DNA of 64,000 nt, taken from NCBI RefSeq assembly GCF_000426725.1, contig NZ_AUFX01000005.1:248001-312000 (forward strand), written 5' to 3'. The notes beneath the pieces are model-generated. The model searched no databases. It was not told the DNA's origin and saw nothing but the letters and a program-made list of their open reading frames with translations. Position numbers and translations under genes: made by a program. This stretch comes from Sporocytophaga myxococcoides DSM 11118. GTDB taxonomy: Bacteria; Bacteroidota; Bacteroidia; Cytophagales; Cytophagaceae. Positions 37,152 to 44,359 of the stretch are shown piece by piece (the first letter of the stretch is position 1; each line of letters opens with the position of its first letter).

Positions 37152-37610
37152 ATGGTCAATAAAATTTTTGATTGTGGTCATATCCTGGACCATTTAAAAC
37201 AGGAGCATCGAGTTGTTCTTGAATTGTGTTACAGAATAAGGATAGGACTTTTACATGGGGTGCAAATAAAGAGAATCAAGATTTATACTGACTTATTTTA
37301 TCATGAATATCTAAAACCTCATTTTGAACTGGAAGAGAAATATATTTTTACTGTTTTTGAAAAAGATAATCTTTTGGTTAAACGGGCAGTTTCCGAACAT
37401 AAACGATTAAAAAGATTGTTTGAGAACAACGGTAATATAGAAGAATCACTCAGTCTTATTGAAGAGGTATTGGAAAGTCATGTTAGATTTGAAGAGCATG
37501 TTTTGTTCCTCAATTTGAAAGAAAGAATGGAGAATAGAAGCATTGTATTCATAATGCCGGAACTTCCCGATGTTTCCTTTGAATGGCCTGATACATTCTG
37601 GGTACATTAA
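37152..37610 (+). CDS. Hemerythrin-like (HHE) domain protein
   Basis: 152 residues forming a four-helix bundle with di-iron ligands spread as in HHE/hemerythrin-like proteins: His in DHLKQEHRV, H-x3-E in HFELEEKYIF, His in SEHKRLKRLF, and H-x4-E in ESHVRFEEHVLF. Proteins of this type bind O2 or NO, or protect and repair Fe-S clusters (YtfE/Ric group). It is soluble. Its position near flavohemoglobin and the NsrR-like gene supports a role in nitrosative or oxygen stress. The 126-base gap from the membrane-protein gene shows no terminator, so co-transcription is possible. Confidence 0.78.
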   Translation: MVNKIFDCGHILDHLKQEHRVVLELCYRIRIGLLHGVQIKRIKIYTDLFYHEYLKPHFELEEKYIFTVFEKDNLLVKRAVSEHKRLKRLFENNGNIEESLSLIEEVLESHVRFEEHVLFLNLKERMENRSIVFIMPELPDVSFEWPDTFWVH

Positions 37611-37621
37611 ATAGCTATACT

Positions 37622-38407
37622 TTATTTTTCTTTTTTGAAATCAGACGGCCTGTAGTTGGTTAATTTCAGAAAAGTGCTGCTGAAAGAAGCAAGACTCTGA
37701 TACCCTACTGTATATGCAATCTCACTTAGTGATAGATTGGTCTGCAGCATTAATTCAATCGCTCTTACCATACGCAGTAGTTTTAAATATTGAAGGAATG
37801 ACATATTCAATGTTTGCTGGAAAAGTCTTGATAATGATCTTTCGCTTATACCAAATCTATCACTGATACTTTCAAGTGAATGCAGATCACCAATATTTTT
37901 CTCCAGATATTTGAGTATAGGAAGCATTCTTTCATGCTCTGTAAAAGGCAGTGCGATTGGGATTTTTTTAGAACTGATTTCAGGTAAGATATTTTTTATA
38001 GCCGATAAAAATAGAAACCTGTTATCGCCAGGTAAAATATGGCCATCCCAAGGCTCTGAATATTTTATCATCTGCATCAGAAGGTCATTAATCGGATAAA
38101 TTCCCATCTGAGAATAAAAAGGAGAGGTATTGTCATCATGTGTGTAAAAGAATAATGACCTTAGAACTGTTCCTGAATGCCCTATCTTTAATACATGTGA
38201 CAATCCTGTAGGAATCCAGAAATAATGTCTTGCAGGGATGACGTATCTTCTGTTGTCGATTTCAAGATAAGCTATTCCACCTTCAACATAAGATAGTTGT
38301 CCCTTTGCATGTTTATGATTAGGGATATATTTTTCTGATCGTTCATGCATGACATATACTGATGCAGGACGCTTGTCGATATCCGGTAAACTAGCAATCA
38401 GACTCAT
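37622..38407 (-). CDS. AraC family transcriptional regulator
   Basis: 261 residues. The N-terminal half is a cupin sensor (IPNHKHAKGQLSYVEGGIAY, VIPARHYFWIPTGLSHVLKI). The C-terminal 100 residues hold two helix-turn-helix motifs (SLESISDRFGISERSLSRLF and LSEIAYTVGYQSLASFSSTF) and the ending YRPSDFKK. It is divergent from the TolC-HlyD-MFS operon, the usual place for its activator. The intergenic region carries the 19-bp box that also occurs before 36570, so that site is its best candidate target. The inducer is likely a small molecule exported by the pump. Confidence 0.9.
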   Translation of the reverse strand: MSLIASLPDIDKRPASVYVMHERSEKYIPNHKHAKGQLSYVEGGIAYLEIDNRRYVIPARHYFWIPTGLSHVLKIGHSGTVLRSLFFYTHDDNTSPFYSQMGIYPINDLLMQMIKYSEPWDGHILPGDNRFLFLSAIKNILPEISSKKIPIALPFTEHERMLPILKYLEKNIGDLHSLESISDRFGISERSLSRLFQQTLNMSFLQYLKLLRMVRAIELMLQTNLSLSEIAYTVGYQSLASFSSTFLKLTNYRPSDFKKEK

Positions 38408-38523
38408 GTTATAGGAATAAAATTATATATTAAAGAACGATGCAATCTATAAAAACATCCTTGATAAGGAATGAAAAATTTTACAAAATTTCTTAAAAAA
38501 ACGTTTGGCTGGAATCAACTAAT

Positions 38524-38571
38524 ATTAGTCCATTTTGGATAAAATTGAATTATAAAAGACAAATAACTTTA
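38524..38571 (+). promoter_or_regulatory. Promoter and candidate AraC-regulator site of the efflux operon
   Basis: ATTAGTCCATTTTGGATAA (38524-38542) contains the short inverted repeat TCCA-TTT-TGGA (38529-38539). TAACTTTA (38564-38571) resembles the -7 box. The start codon follows at 38592. See the matching site at 36488-36506. Confidence 0.5.
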
Positions 38572-38591
38572 CAGCGTAAAAAAGTTATAGA

Positions 38592-39929
38592 ATGTTTAGC
38601 TGTCTTAGAGAAATAAGTGTCTTAAGTATTCTTATTTTAATTTCAATTACTATCCCTGTTTTTTCTCAAGATTCTCTTAATGTGCCCATTCCTCTTTACA
38701 TGGATAACGTATGGCAGAAAGCTCTTGAGAATAGTAAAAAGATTGAATTGTCTTATTTCGAAGAATCTATTGGAAGAGAAGAAATAAAAGAGGAGCAATA
38801 TGAAAGACTTCCGGAAATTCAACTCAGGGGACATATTGAGCATGCCACAAATCTTGCAGTGTACACCAATGGTCTTTTAAATAAACCTGAGCAACATGAG
38901 GTTATTCATACATTATATAGATTAGGTACGGATTTCTATCTTAATCTGTATGATGGAAATAAGTTAAACCTCTCCATTGATAAAAGAAAACTTTTATATG
39001 AAATAGCTATGGAACAAAGAAAATACACTGTTTCAGATATTAAGTTACAAGCCTCTGTTTATTATTTAAACCTTAAGCGTAATCTGATTTTTAAAGATTT
39101 GATGATAAAGGATATTGAAAATCAGGAGAAGCAGCTAGCAGAGATAAGGCAACTACTTATTAATGGTGTGGTTTTAAAGAGTGATGCCTTAAGGGTGGAG
39201 TTGAAACTCTCTAATCAGAAATTGCTCCTTGTTCAGATTGAAAATAACATTGCAATAGCTAATCAAAAGCTGAATATACTTATAGGTCTTGCCGATACTG
39301 TTGCTGTCTTGCCTGAAGAAACTATTAATCCTGAAATACTTCCATTAAAGACTTACGATGCATATTTGGAAGAGGCCATGTCAAAGTCTTTTGTTTATCA
39401 TATATCGGAGAAGAAGGAAGAGATCAGTCATATTCAGCTTCAATACACAAAAGCAGCGACGAGACCTAAGATCGGACTATATGGAGATTTCTGGCTTGCA
39501 AACCCACAGATATTTCTTTTTCCATATTCTCCCAGTAACTATACTCTAGGTGTAGTTGGGATTAAAGCCAGTCTTCCGGTTTCGGAATTATATATAAATA
39601 AGCCCAAAAACAAACTGGCTCGTTTGAATCTGAAGAAAGAAGAATTAGAACATCATGACACAGAAGATAAGATAAGGCAGGATGTTTACGAAGCTTTACT
39701 AAGATTCAGAGAGTCACTTGTTAGGATAAATGTTGCAAAAGCCAATATTGATCAGGCTGCAGAAAATGCACGAATAGTAAAAAATAATTTTTTCAATCAG
39801 GCTGCTTTAATAACAGATTTACTGGATGCGGATATTCAGGCTTTGCAGACACAGTTTGAGTATGCCTCTTCTCGGATGGATGCACAAATTCAATATTATA
39901 AGCTTCAAAATATATTAGGTAATCTTTAA
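38592..39929 (+). CDS. TolC-family outer membrane efflux protein
   Basis: 445 residues. Signal peptide (ILILISITIPVFSQ), then two TolC repeats of long coiled-coil helices (VWQKALENSKKIELSYFEES … QYTKAATRPKIGLYGDFWLA) and the final LLDADIQALQTQFEYASSRM typical of the family C-terminus. It is the outer membrane channel of the tripartite exporter formed with the next two genes; its stop overlaps the next start by one base (TAATG). A predicted AraC-controlled promoter lies directly upstream. It does not carry a lipobox, so it is not of the NodT lipoprotein type. Confidence 0.92.
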   Translation: MFSCLREISVLSILILISITIPVFSQDSLNVPIPLYMDNVWQKALENSKKIELSYFEESIGREEIKEEQYERLPEIQLRGHIEHATNLAVYTNGLLNKPEQHEVIHTLYRLGTDFYLNLYDGNKLNLSIDKRKLLYEIAMEQRKYTVSDIKLQASVYYLNLKRNLIFKDLMIKDIENQEKQLAEIRQLLINGVVLKSDALRVELKLSNQKLLLVQIENNIAIANQKLNILIGLADTVAVLPEETINPEILPLKTYDAYLEEAMSKSFVYHISEKKEEISHIQLQYTKAATRPKIGLYGDFWLANPQIFLFPYSPSNYTLGVVGIKASLPVSELYINKPKNKLARLNLKKEELEHHDTEDKIRQDVYEALLRFRESLVRINVAKANIDQAAENARIVKNNFFNQAALITDLLDADIQALQTQFEYASSRMDAQIQYYKLQNILGNL

Positions 39930-40987
39930 TGAAAAAGGCAAGTCAATATACGTTAACAGATCAGCTGATCACCAGGATTACTGCATGGATAGCAGGTGGG
40001 ATTGGAGTTGTTTTATTTATCTGGGGAGTTCTTACGCTTTGGGATTTGTATAAAAATGAGACAACCAACGATGCTCAGGTACAGGAATATATTAACCCGA
40101 TTATTTCTCGTTCAGGAGGATTTATTGTAGAAGTGAAGTTTGATGAAAACCAACCTGTTAAAAAAGGGGATACGCTTCTTCTTATAGACAACAGGGAATA
40201 TAAGATTCAACAGGCACAGACGGAAGCTGCTTTGTTAAATGCCCATGCTCAATTGAAAGTGCTTGAAGTAAGAATTGTAACTTTAAAAAGGGGGGCACAG
40301 GTTAAATTCTCAAAGATAGCTGTAGCTGATGCTGAACTATGGAAAAGGGAACTTGAATTTACTAGATATAAAAAACTGGTAGCTACAGAATCAGCCACGC
40401 AGCAGCATTTGGAAGCTATTGAAGCTGCATATAATGTTGCAAAAGCTGAAAGACTATCAGCCGAAGAGGATTATGAAGCTTCACTTTCACAGATAGAAGA
40501 TGCAACTGCTCAGAAGGATGTAGTAAGAGCAGAGATAAAGAGACTGGAAGCCTTGCTTGAGAGGCATAAGCTTGACGTTTCATATACTGTTATAACAGCG
40601 TCCTATGATGGAGTTATGGGGAGAAGGACTATTGAAAAAGGGCAGATGATTGATGTAGGTGAGATTCTCGGTTATATAGTAAACAGGGAGACAGATAAGT
40701 GGGTAGTGGCTAACTATAAAGAAACTCAGATCAAATCAATGGCAGTTGGAGATACAGCTCAGTTCACTGCAGATGCTTTTCCTGGTAAAATATTTAAAGG
40801 CATCATAATTTCTTTGTCCCCTTCTACAGGTTCCAGCTTTTCTTTGCTTCCTCCTGATAATTCTACAGGTAACTATGTGAAGATTGTTCAACGCATTCCT
40901 GTCCGAATACGAGTAACAGGATCTGTTAAAGATGTAAACCTTCTTAAGGCCGGAATGAATGTGAATGTTTCAGTAGCCAAAAAGTAA
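39929..40987 (+). CDS. HlyD/EmrA-type membrane fusion protein
   Basis: 352 residues. One membrane helix at about 15-38 (WIAGGIGVVLFIWGVLTLWD) follows a short cytoplasmic N-terminus. A barrel-sandwich half (IISRSGGFIVEVKFDENQPV), a long coiled coil at about 85-205 and the returning half (VITASYDGVMGRRTIEKGQM) come next, then a beta barrel ending in LLKAGMNVNVSVAKK. It is the EmrA-like adaptor joining the MFS pump encoded 5 bases downstream to the TolC protein encoded upstream. The start overlaps the TolC stop, so translation is coupled. Confidence 0.92.
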   Translation: MKKASQYTLTDQLITRITAWIAGGIGVVLFIWGVLTLWDLYKNETTNDAQVQEYINPIISRSGGFIVEVKFDENQPVKKGDTLLLIDNREYKIQQAQTEAALLNAHAQLKVLEVRIVTLKRGAQVKFSKIAVADAELWKRELEFTRYKKLVATESATQQHLEAIEAAYNVAKAERLSAEEDYEASLSQIEDATAQKDVVRAEIKRLEALLERHKLDVSYTVITASYDGVMGRRTIEKGQMIDVGEILGYIVNRETDKWVVANYKETQIKSMAVGDTAQFTADAFPGKIFKGIIISLSPSTGSSFSLLPPDNSTGNYVKIVQRIPVRIRVTGSVKDVNLLKAGMNVNVSVAKK

Positions 40988-40992
40988 ACAAT

Positions 40993-42582
40993 ATGGTCGA
41001 GAAAAGTTTCTTGTTCAAAATGTGGGTGCCTGAATGGTTAGTTAAAGTTACCCTCTTTATGGTCCTCCTTCCTGGCCTTGTTCTTTTCTTTCTTCCTTTG
41101 ACGAATCTAAATGCTTCTGCCGGTAATACCGGCATGGAGACATATGATGTATATTATTCCGTGGTTTTGTTTTATGCAGGTTATGCTAGTTTTTTTTCTC
41201 TTGAAAGAAGATTCTTTAGCTTTCTTGCTGCAAAGGAATATTTTGTGATTATTACGTTTGTTCAGTTGCTGAGCTCATATATATGCTTTGTGACGGACAA
41301 AACTCTGATATTGTTTATATTCAGATTTGTTCAGGGAATGGCATTTACAATGACAGTAAATCTTGCTCTGACTTTGATATTCATGAGGCTTCATTCTGAA
41401 AGAGCAAGGACAATAGGTTATTCTATATTTTTTGGTATGCTGGTATGTATGATACCATTTAATAATTTTGCTACCTCAGAAATTGTAGATTCATTTAATT
41501 TTAATACGCTCTATAAGTGTGTGATGTATTCTTATCTTCCTGCTCTGGGCCTGCTATTGCTGCTGATGAATGATGTCAGAATTAATGTGAAATTTCCATT
41601 GTACAAACTGGATTGGGAAAGCTTTTTGTTCTATGCCGTTTTCCTTTGTTTAGTAGGATATATAATGGTTTATGGTCAACAATACTATTGGCTGGAAGAT
41701 ACTATAATTCGTTGGTGTGTCGTATCGATCTTCATCATTCTGATTTTATTTGTGATAAGACAATCTTTTGCGAAACGTCCTTATTTTAATCTGGAAGTCT
41801 TTCGGTTTAGGAACTTTAAAGTGGGCCTCTTTCTTATGTTGATATTTTACATATGTCGCTTTGCCTTTGGTATCACTACAAATTATTTTCAGAGTGTATT
41901 AAAACTTGATCCCATAAATATAGGATACATTACTTTAATGAACATCGGGGGAATAATTGGAGGAGTGATAATTTCCTGTGTGTTTGTGCTAGCAAAGCGT
42001 CCCATCAGGCTTTTATGGATTTATGGTTTTTCAATATTACTTGTCTTTCATACTTGGATGATTTGGCTGTTTACTCCTCAGGCAAATGAAAGCGAGTTTT
42101 TCATTCCCCTAATCCTTCAAGGATTAGGGGTTGGTTTGATTATGACTCCCACTATAATTTATGTTGTTGCATCAGTCCCTGAGAAGCTAAGTGCTTCAGC
42201 TGCAGGGATATGTTTGTTTATGAGGTGTCTTGGCTTTTATCTGAGTATTGCCCTGATTAACTATTTTGAGCTGCTTTCAAAGGGTACTCATTATAATACC
42301 TTTCAGGAGCATGTATCAAAGCAAAATCCTATTTTGATTCAGTCTATACATAAAATTAATCACGTGTTATCTATTCATGGTGCTTCAGTCGAAAAGACCT
42401 CCAGGATGAGTAATAAGATGCTTGTAAATACTTTAAATGTGCAGACCCAGATAAGGTTTGCAATTGATTATTATGAGATGATATGTCTGATGCTCATACT
42501 TACAATTATACTTGTTGCCTTCTTTCCATATATAAACAAGACAATCATGGTTCTTACAAAAAAACAGCCCTCTCCTTTTTGA
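40993..42582 (+). CDS. EmrB-like MFS multidrug transporter
   Basis: 529 residues with about 14 membrane helices, the DHA2/EmrB size class. Readable signatures include FRFVQGMAFTMTVNLALTLI near TM4 and the conserved LQGLGVGLIMTPTIIYVV around residue 375. The motif A loop between TM2 and TM3 is poorly conserved (SLERRFFSFLAAKEYF), so the energy-coupling loop is unusual. It works with the two preceding gene products to move a compound across both membranes. The substrate is not evident. No clear terminator follows within 70 bases. Confidence 0.88.
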   Translation: MVEKSFLFKMWVPEWLVKVTLFMVLLPGLVLFFLPLTNLNASAGNTGMETYDVYYSVVLFYAGYASFFSLERRFFSFLAAKEYFVIITFVQLLSSYICFVTDKTLILFIFRFVQGMAFTMTVNLALTLIFMRLHSERARTIGYSIFFGMLVCMIPFNNFATSEIVDSFNFNTLYKCVMYSYLPALGLLLLLMNDVRINVKFPLYKLDWESFLFYAVFLCLVGYIMVYGQQYYWLEDTIIRWCVVSIFIILILFVIRQSFAKRPYFNLEVFRFRNFKVGLFLMLIFYICRFAFGITTNYFQSVLKLDPINIGYITLMNIGGIIGGVIISCVFVLAKRPIRLLWIYGFSILLVFHTWMIWLFTPQANESEFFIPLILQGLGVGLIMTPTIIYVVASVPEKLSASAAGICLFMRCLGFYLSIALINYFELLSKGTHYNTFQEHVSKQNPILIQSIHKINHVLSIHGASVEKTSRMSNKMLVNTLNVQTQIRFAIDYYEMICLMLILTIILVAFFPYINKTIMVLTKKQPSPF

Positions 42583-42650
42583 TACTTGGTTAGTATATGT
42601 CGAATAGGTATGCAATATCATAATGATGAACTAAAAATATTAAAATTAAC

Positions 42651-43061
42651 ATGAATAAGATCTGGATACTTATAATTATAACTCTATTGTCGGTAAGCTG
42701 TAAGAAGGACAGGTATATTTTTACAATGAAAACAATTAAGCTGAATTCATTCAGAAACGTAAATTTCCCTTCACAATATCTGACTGTTAAAGTTGTGAAT
42801 GGAAGCTCTGGAAATAGAGTTTTAGGTACTACCGGAAAATATCCAAGTGACTTCACACTTCCTGCTACATTTGCATTGGACAAGCAGCTTAAGATACATC
42901 TGTATAAAGAAGATCATATCAGTATACAGTTGTGGGGAGAATCAACCGGTTTTATCGCATCCAGCACTATAGATATGAAAGAGTATAAGATCATTTATCC
43001 GATAGATATGGAGACCCAAAGTGATAGTGTTAGTTTCTCCGTTTTGGGAAGTTGGGAATAG
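42651..43061 (+). CDS. Hypothetical lipoprotein
   Basis: 136 residues. N-terminal IWILIIITLLSVSC-KKD has a good lipobox (SVSC), so the mature protein begins at Cys17 and is lipid-anchored. The rest is beta-rich (YLTVKVVNGSSGNRVLGTTG, IHLYKEDHISIQLWGES) and resembles small C2- or Ig-like sandwich domains. No family is recognised. It follows the efflux operon by 68 bases and precedes an orphan small gene by 19 bases; a link with either is unproven. Confidence 0.68.
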   Translation: MNKIWILIIITLLSVSCKKDRYIFTMKTIKLNSFRNVNFPSQYLTVKVVNGSSGNRVLGTTGKYPSDFTLPATFALDKQLKIHLYKEDHISIQLWGESTGFIASSTIDMKEYKIIYPIDMETQSDSVSFSVLGSWE

Positions 43062-43080
43062 CATAACTAAAAATATAATT

Positions 43081-43365
43081 ATGAACTATATACCAAAAGA
43101 AGATGAACAGTTGATTCAATGGTTAAGAAATTATTCACTCCATTTAACAACAGTAGGAGTAGTATTAGGGATTACTCCTGCTGAAATTGCATCATTAAAT
43201 GCTCTAATCTTTGATGTAACTAATGACCTTATTCAAAGGAGACTTAATGATGAAAATGATAAAAGAGAAAAAATGCTAGAGTTCTTGCACAAGATGATTA
43301 ATAAAATGAAGAGCCATCCTTTGTATAAGGAAAGTGATCATGGAAAGAAATTAGGATTGGTTTAA
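43081..43365 (+). CDS. Small protein resembling the N-terminal domain of longer Bacteroidota proteins
   Basis: 94 residues: MNYIPKEDEQLIQWLRNYSL, then GITPAEIASLNALIFDVTND and a charged helical tail. From memory, the pattern Y-I-P-x-x-D-x-x-x-x-x-W-x-x-N-x-x followed by G-x-(S/T)-x-x-(D/E)-(L/I) opens a group of roughly 200-residue Bacteroidota proteins of unknown role that go on to fibronectin-like parts; here the protein stops after the helical opening. It could therefore be a naturally short version or a remnant. A longer reading from 43021 would overlap the lipoprotein gene and is not supported. Soluble, no signal peptide. Confidence 0.6.
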   Translation: MNYIPKEDEQLIQWLRNYSLHLTTVGVVLGITPAEIASLNALIFDVTNDLIQRRLNDENDKREKMLEFLHKMINKMKSHPLYKESDHGKKLGLV

Positions 43366-43503
43366 TAAAAGTGGAATAATTTTATATGTAATCTAAAATT
43401 TAAATTGGCTAGTATGCTTAGCTGTTTGAAAAATGTTTTCGTATATGTAAATTGAAGAAAGCAAATTTTATTCAGATATAAAGAACTATAATTATAATCA
43501 ATT

Positions 43504-44088
43504 ATGTCCAAGGGTATAATCATACCAAAGCCGTGTTACGAAGACTGGAATAAGATGACACCGAAAGAGCAAGGGAAACATTGCAATTCATGCAATAAGG
43601 TTGTTGTTGACTTTACCAATGCAAAAGAAGAAGAGATATTAAATTATATAAGGCAAAATTCAGGAAAAAGAGTCTGTGGTTATTTTAAGTCAGACCAGGT
43701 TGTTAAAAATCAATCATATTTAGAAAGGTCGCTGAATAGTATTCTTGTATTCATAGATACAAGATTTTCAACTCGGATATTAAAAAACTCTTTAAATTTT
43801 ATAATTGGAATTCTTCTTGTTATGATGGGATGCCAAAATAGGACTACCGGTGAAGTGGAGCTTCAGAAGAATGAGATAAAAGATAGTTCTGGCACAATGC
43901 ACCAAAGTCTTGATCCTAATGCACTACCTGAATCTGTTATGGGTAAACCAGTCCTAACTGTGGATACAATGAAGGTAAAGAATAAGGAAGTTAAGAATAA
44001 AAATTGTTCTGTTCCGAAGAGAAGCAAACTGATTGAACCTATTGAAGTAATGGGTGAGGTAGCTGAAGATAGCAGTGAGGCGAAGTGA
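43504..44088 (+). CDS. Membrane-anchored protein with N-terminal Cys motif (PKPC…C-x2-C)
   Basis: 194 residues. The first 60 match a short Bacteroidota module: IPKPCYEDWNKMTPKEQGKH followed by C-N-S-C-N-K-VVVDFT and a later VCGYF, giving cysteines likely to bind zinc or an Fe-S cluster. This module usually sits in the cytoplasm ahead of a membrane helix; here the helix is about 98-115 (SLNFIIGILLVMMGC). Related proteins normally continue into a carboxypeptidase-regulatory beta domain outside the membrane. This one instead has a short polar, disordered tail, so the outer domain is absent or replaced. TTTG (43425) and TAAATTG (43448), 19 bases apart, are a possible promoter. Confidence 0.66.
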   Translation: MSKGIIIPKPCYEDWNKMTPKEQGKHCNSCNKVVVDFTNAKEEEILNYIRQNSGKRVCGYFKSDQVVKNQSYLERSLNSILVFIDTRFSTRILKNSLNFIIGILLVMMGCQNRTTGEVELQKNEIKDSSGTMHQSLDPNALPESVMGKPVLTVDTMKVKNKEVKNKNCSVPKRSKLIEPIEVMGEVAEDSSEAK

Positions 44089-44155
44089 AATAATTGTTAA
44101 AGTATGCTTACAAATGCCAGGAATTGGGCTTCATTATGGACTTGAGTACAAAAAA

Positions 44156-44183
44156 AAGCCTTCAATTGGAAAATTGAAGGCTT
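44156..44183. terminator. Bidirectional terminator hairpin
   Basis: AAGCCTTCAATT (44156-44167) and AATTGAAGGCTT (44172-44183) form a perfect 12-bp stem around the tetraloop GGAA. An A-run precedes it (44151-44157), giving a T-run on the minus strand, and TACTTTT follows on the plus strand. It can stop transcription from both sides between convergent genes. Confidence 0.8.
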
Positions 44184-44190
44184 ACTTTTG

Positions 44191-44282
44191 TGGGGCTAAT
44201 TAGGAAATTATCGAACTTTTATGGTATATGACTTGCTTGAAAATTAAGTAAGATTTCCATTAATCATTCTCCTGCAGCCCCA
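44191..44282. other. Structured intergenic element, possible small RNA or tRNA remnant
   Basis: A 92-base segment closed by a perfect 7-bp pair, TGGGGCT (44191-44197) with AGCCCCA (44276-44282). Inside, ATTAGGAAAT (44199-44208) pairs with ATTTCC..TAAT (44253-44264, 2-base bulge), and CTTGCTT (44232-44238) pairs with AAGTAAG (44246-44252), fully paired only on the plus strand through a G-U. Read on the minus strand the 3' end (…TTCGATA…AGCCCCACA, then a terminator) recalls a tRNA end, but no D or T arm forms. Confidence 0.3.
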
Positions 44283-44359
44283 TATTTAGCCAATGTCTCT
44301 ATTGTAGAAGCAAGGCGTGGAAAGGTAAGAAGACATAATCTGTATATATAGATATATTA

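Noticed and set aside
43021-43080. Longer start for the 94-residue protein
   Set aside because: The extension lies inside the lipoprotein coding region in another frame and has no family-like sequence; ATG 43081 fits the recognisable N-terminus.
44191-44282. Reading the structured element as a true tRNA gene
   Set aside because: Only the acceptor-like stem and a TTCGATA loop match; no D arm, T stem or proper anticodon loop forms, so it is listed only as a structured element.
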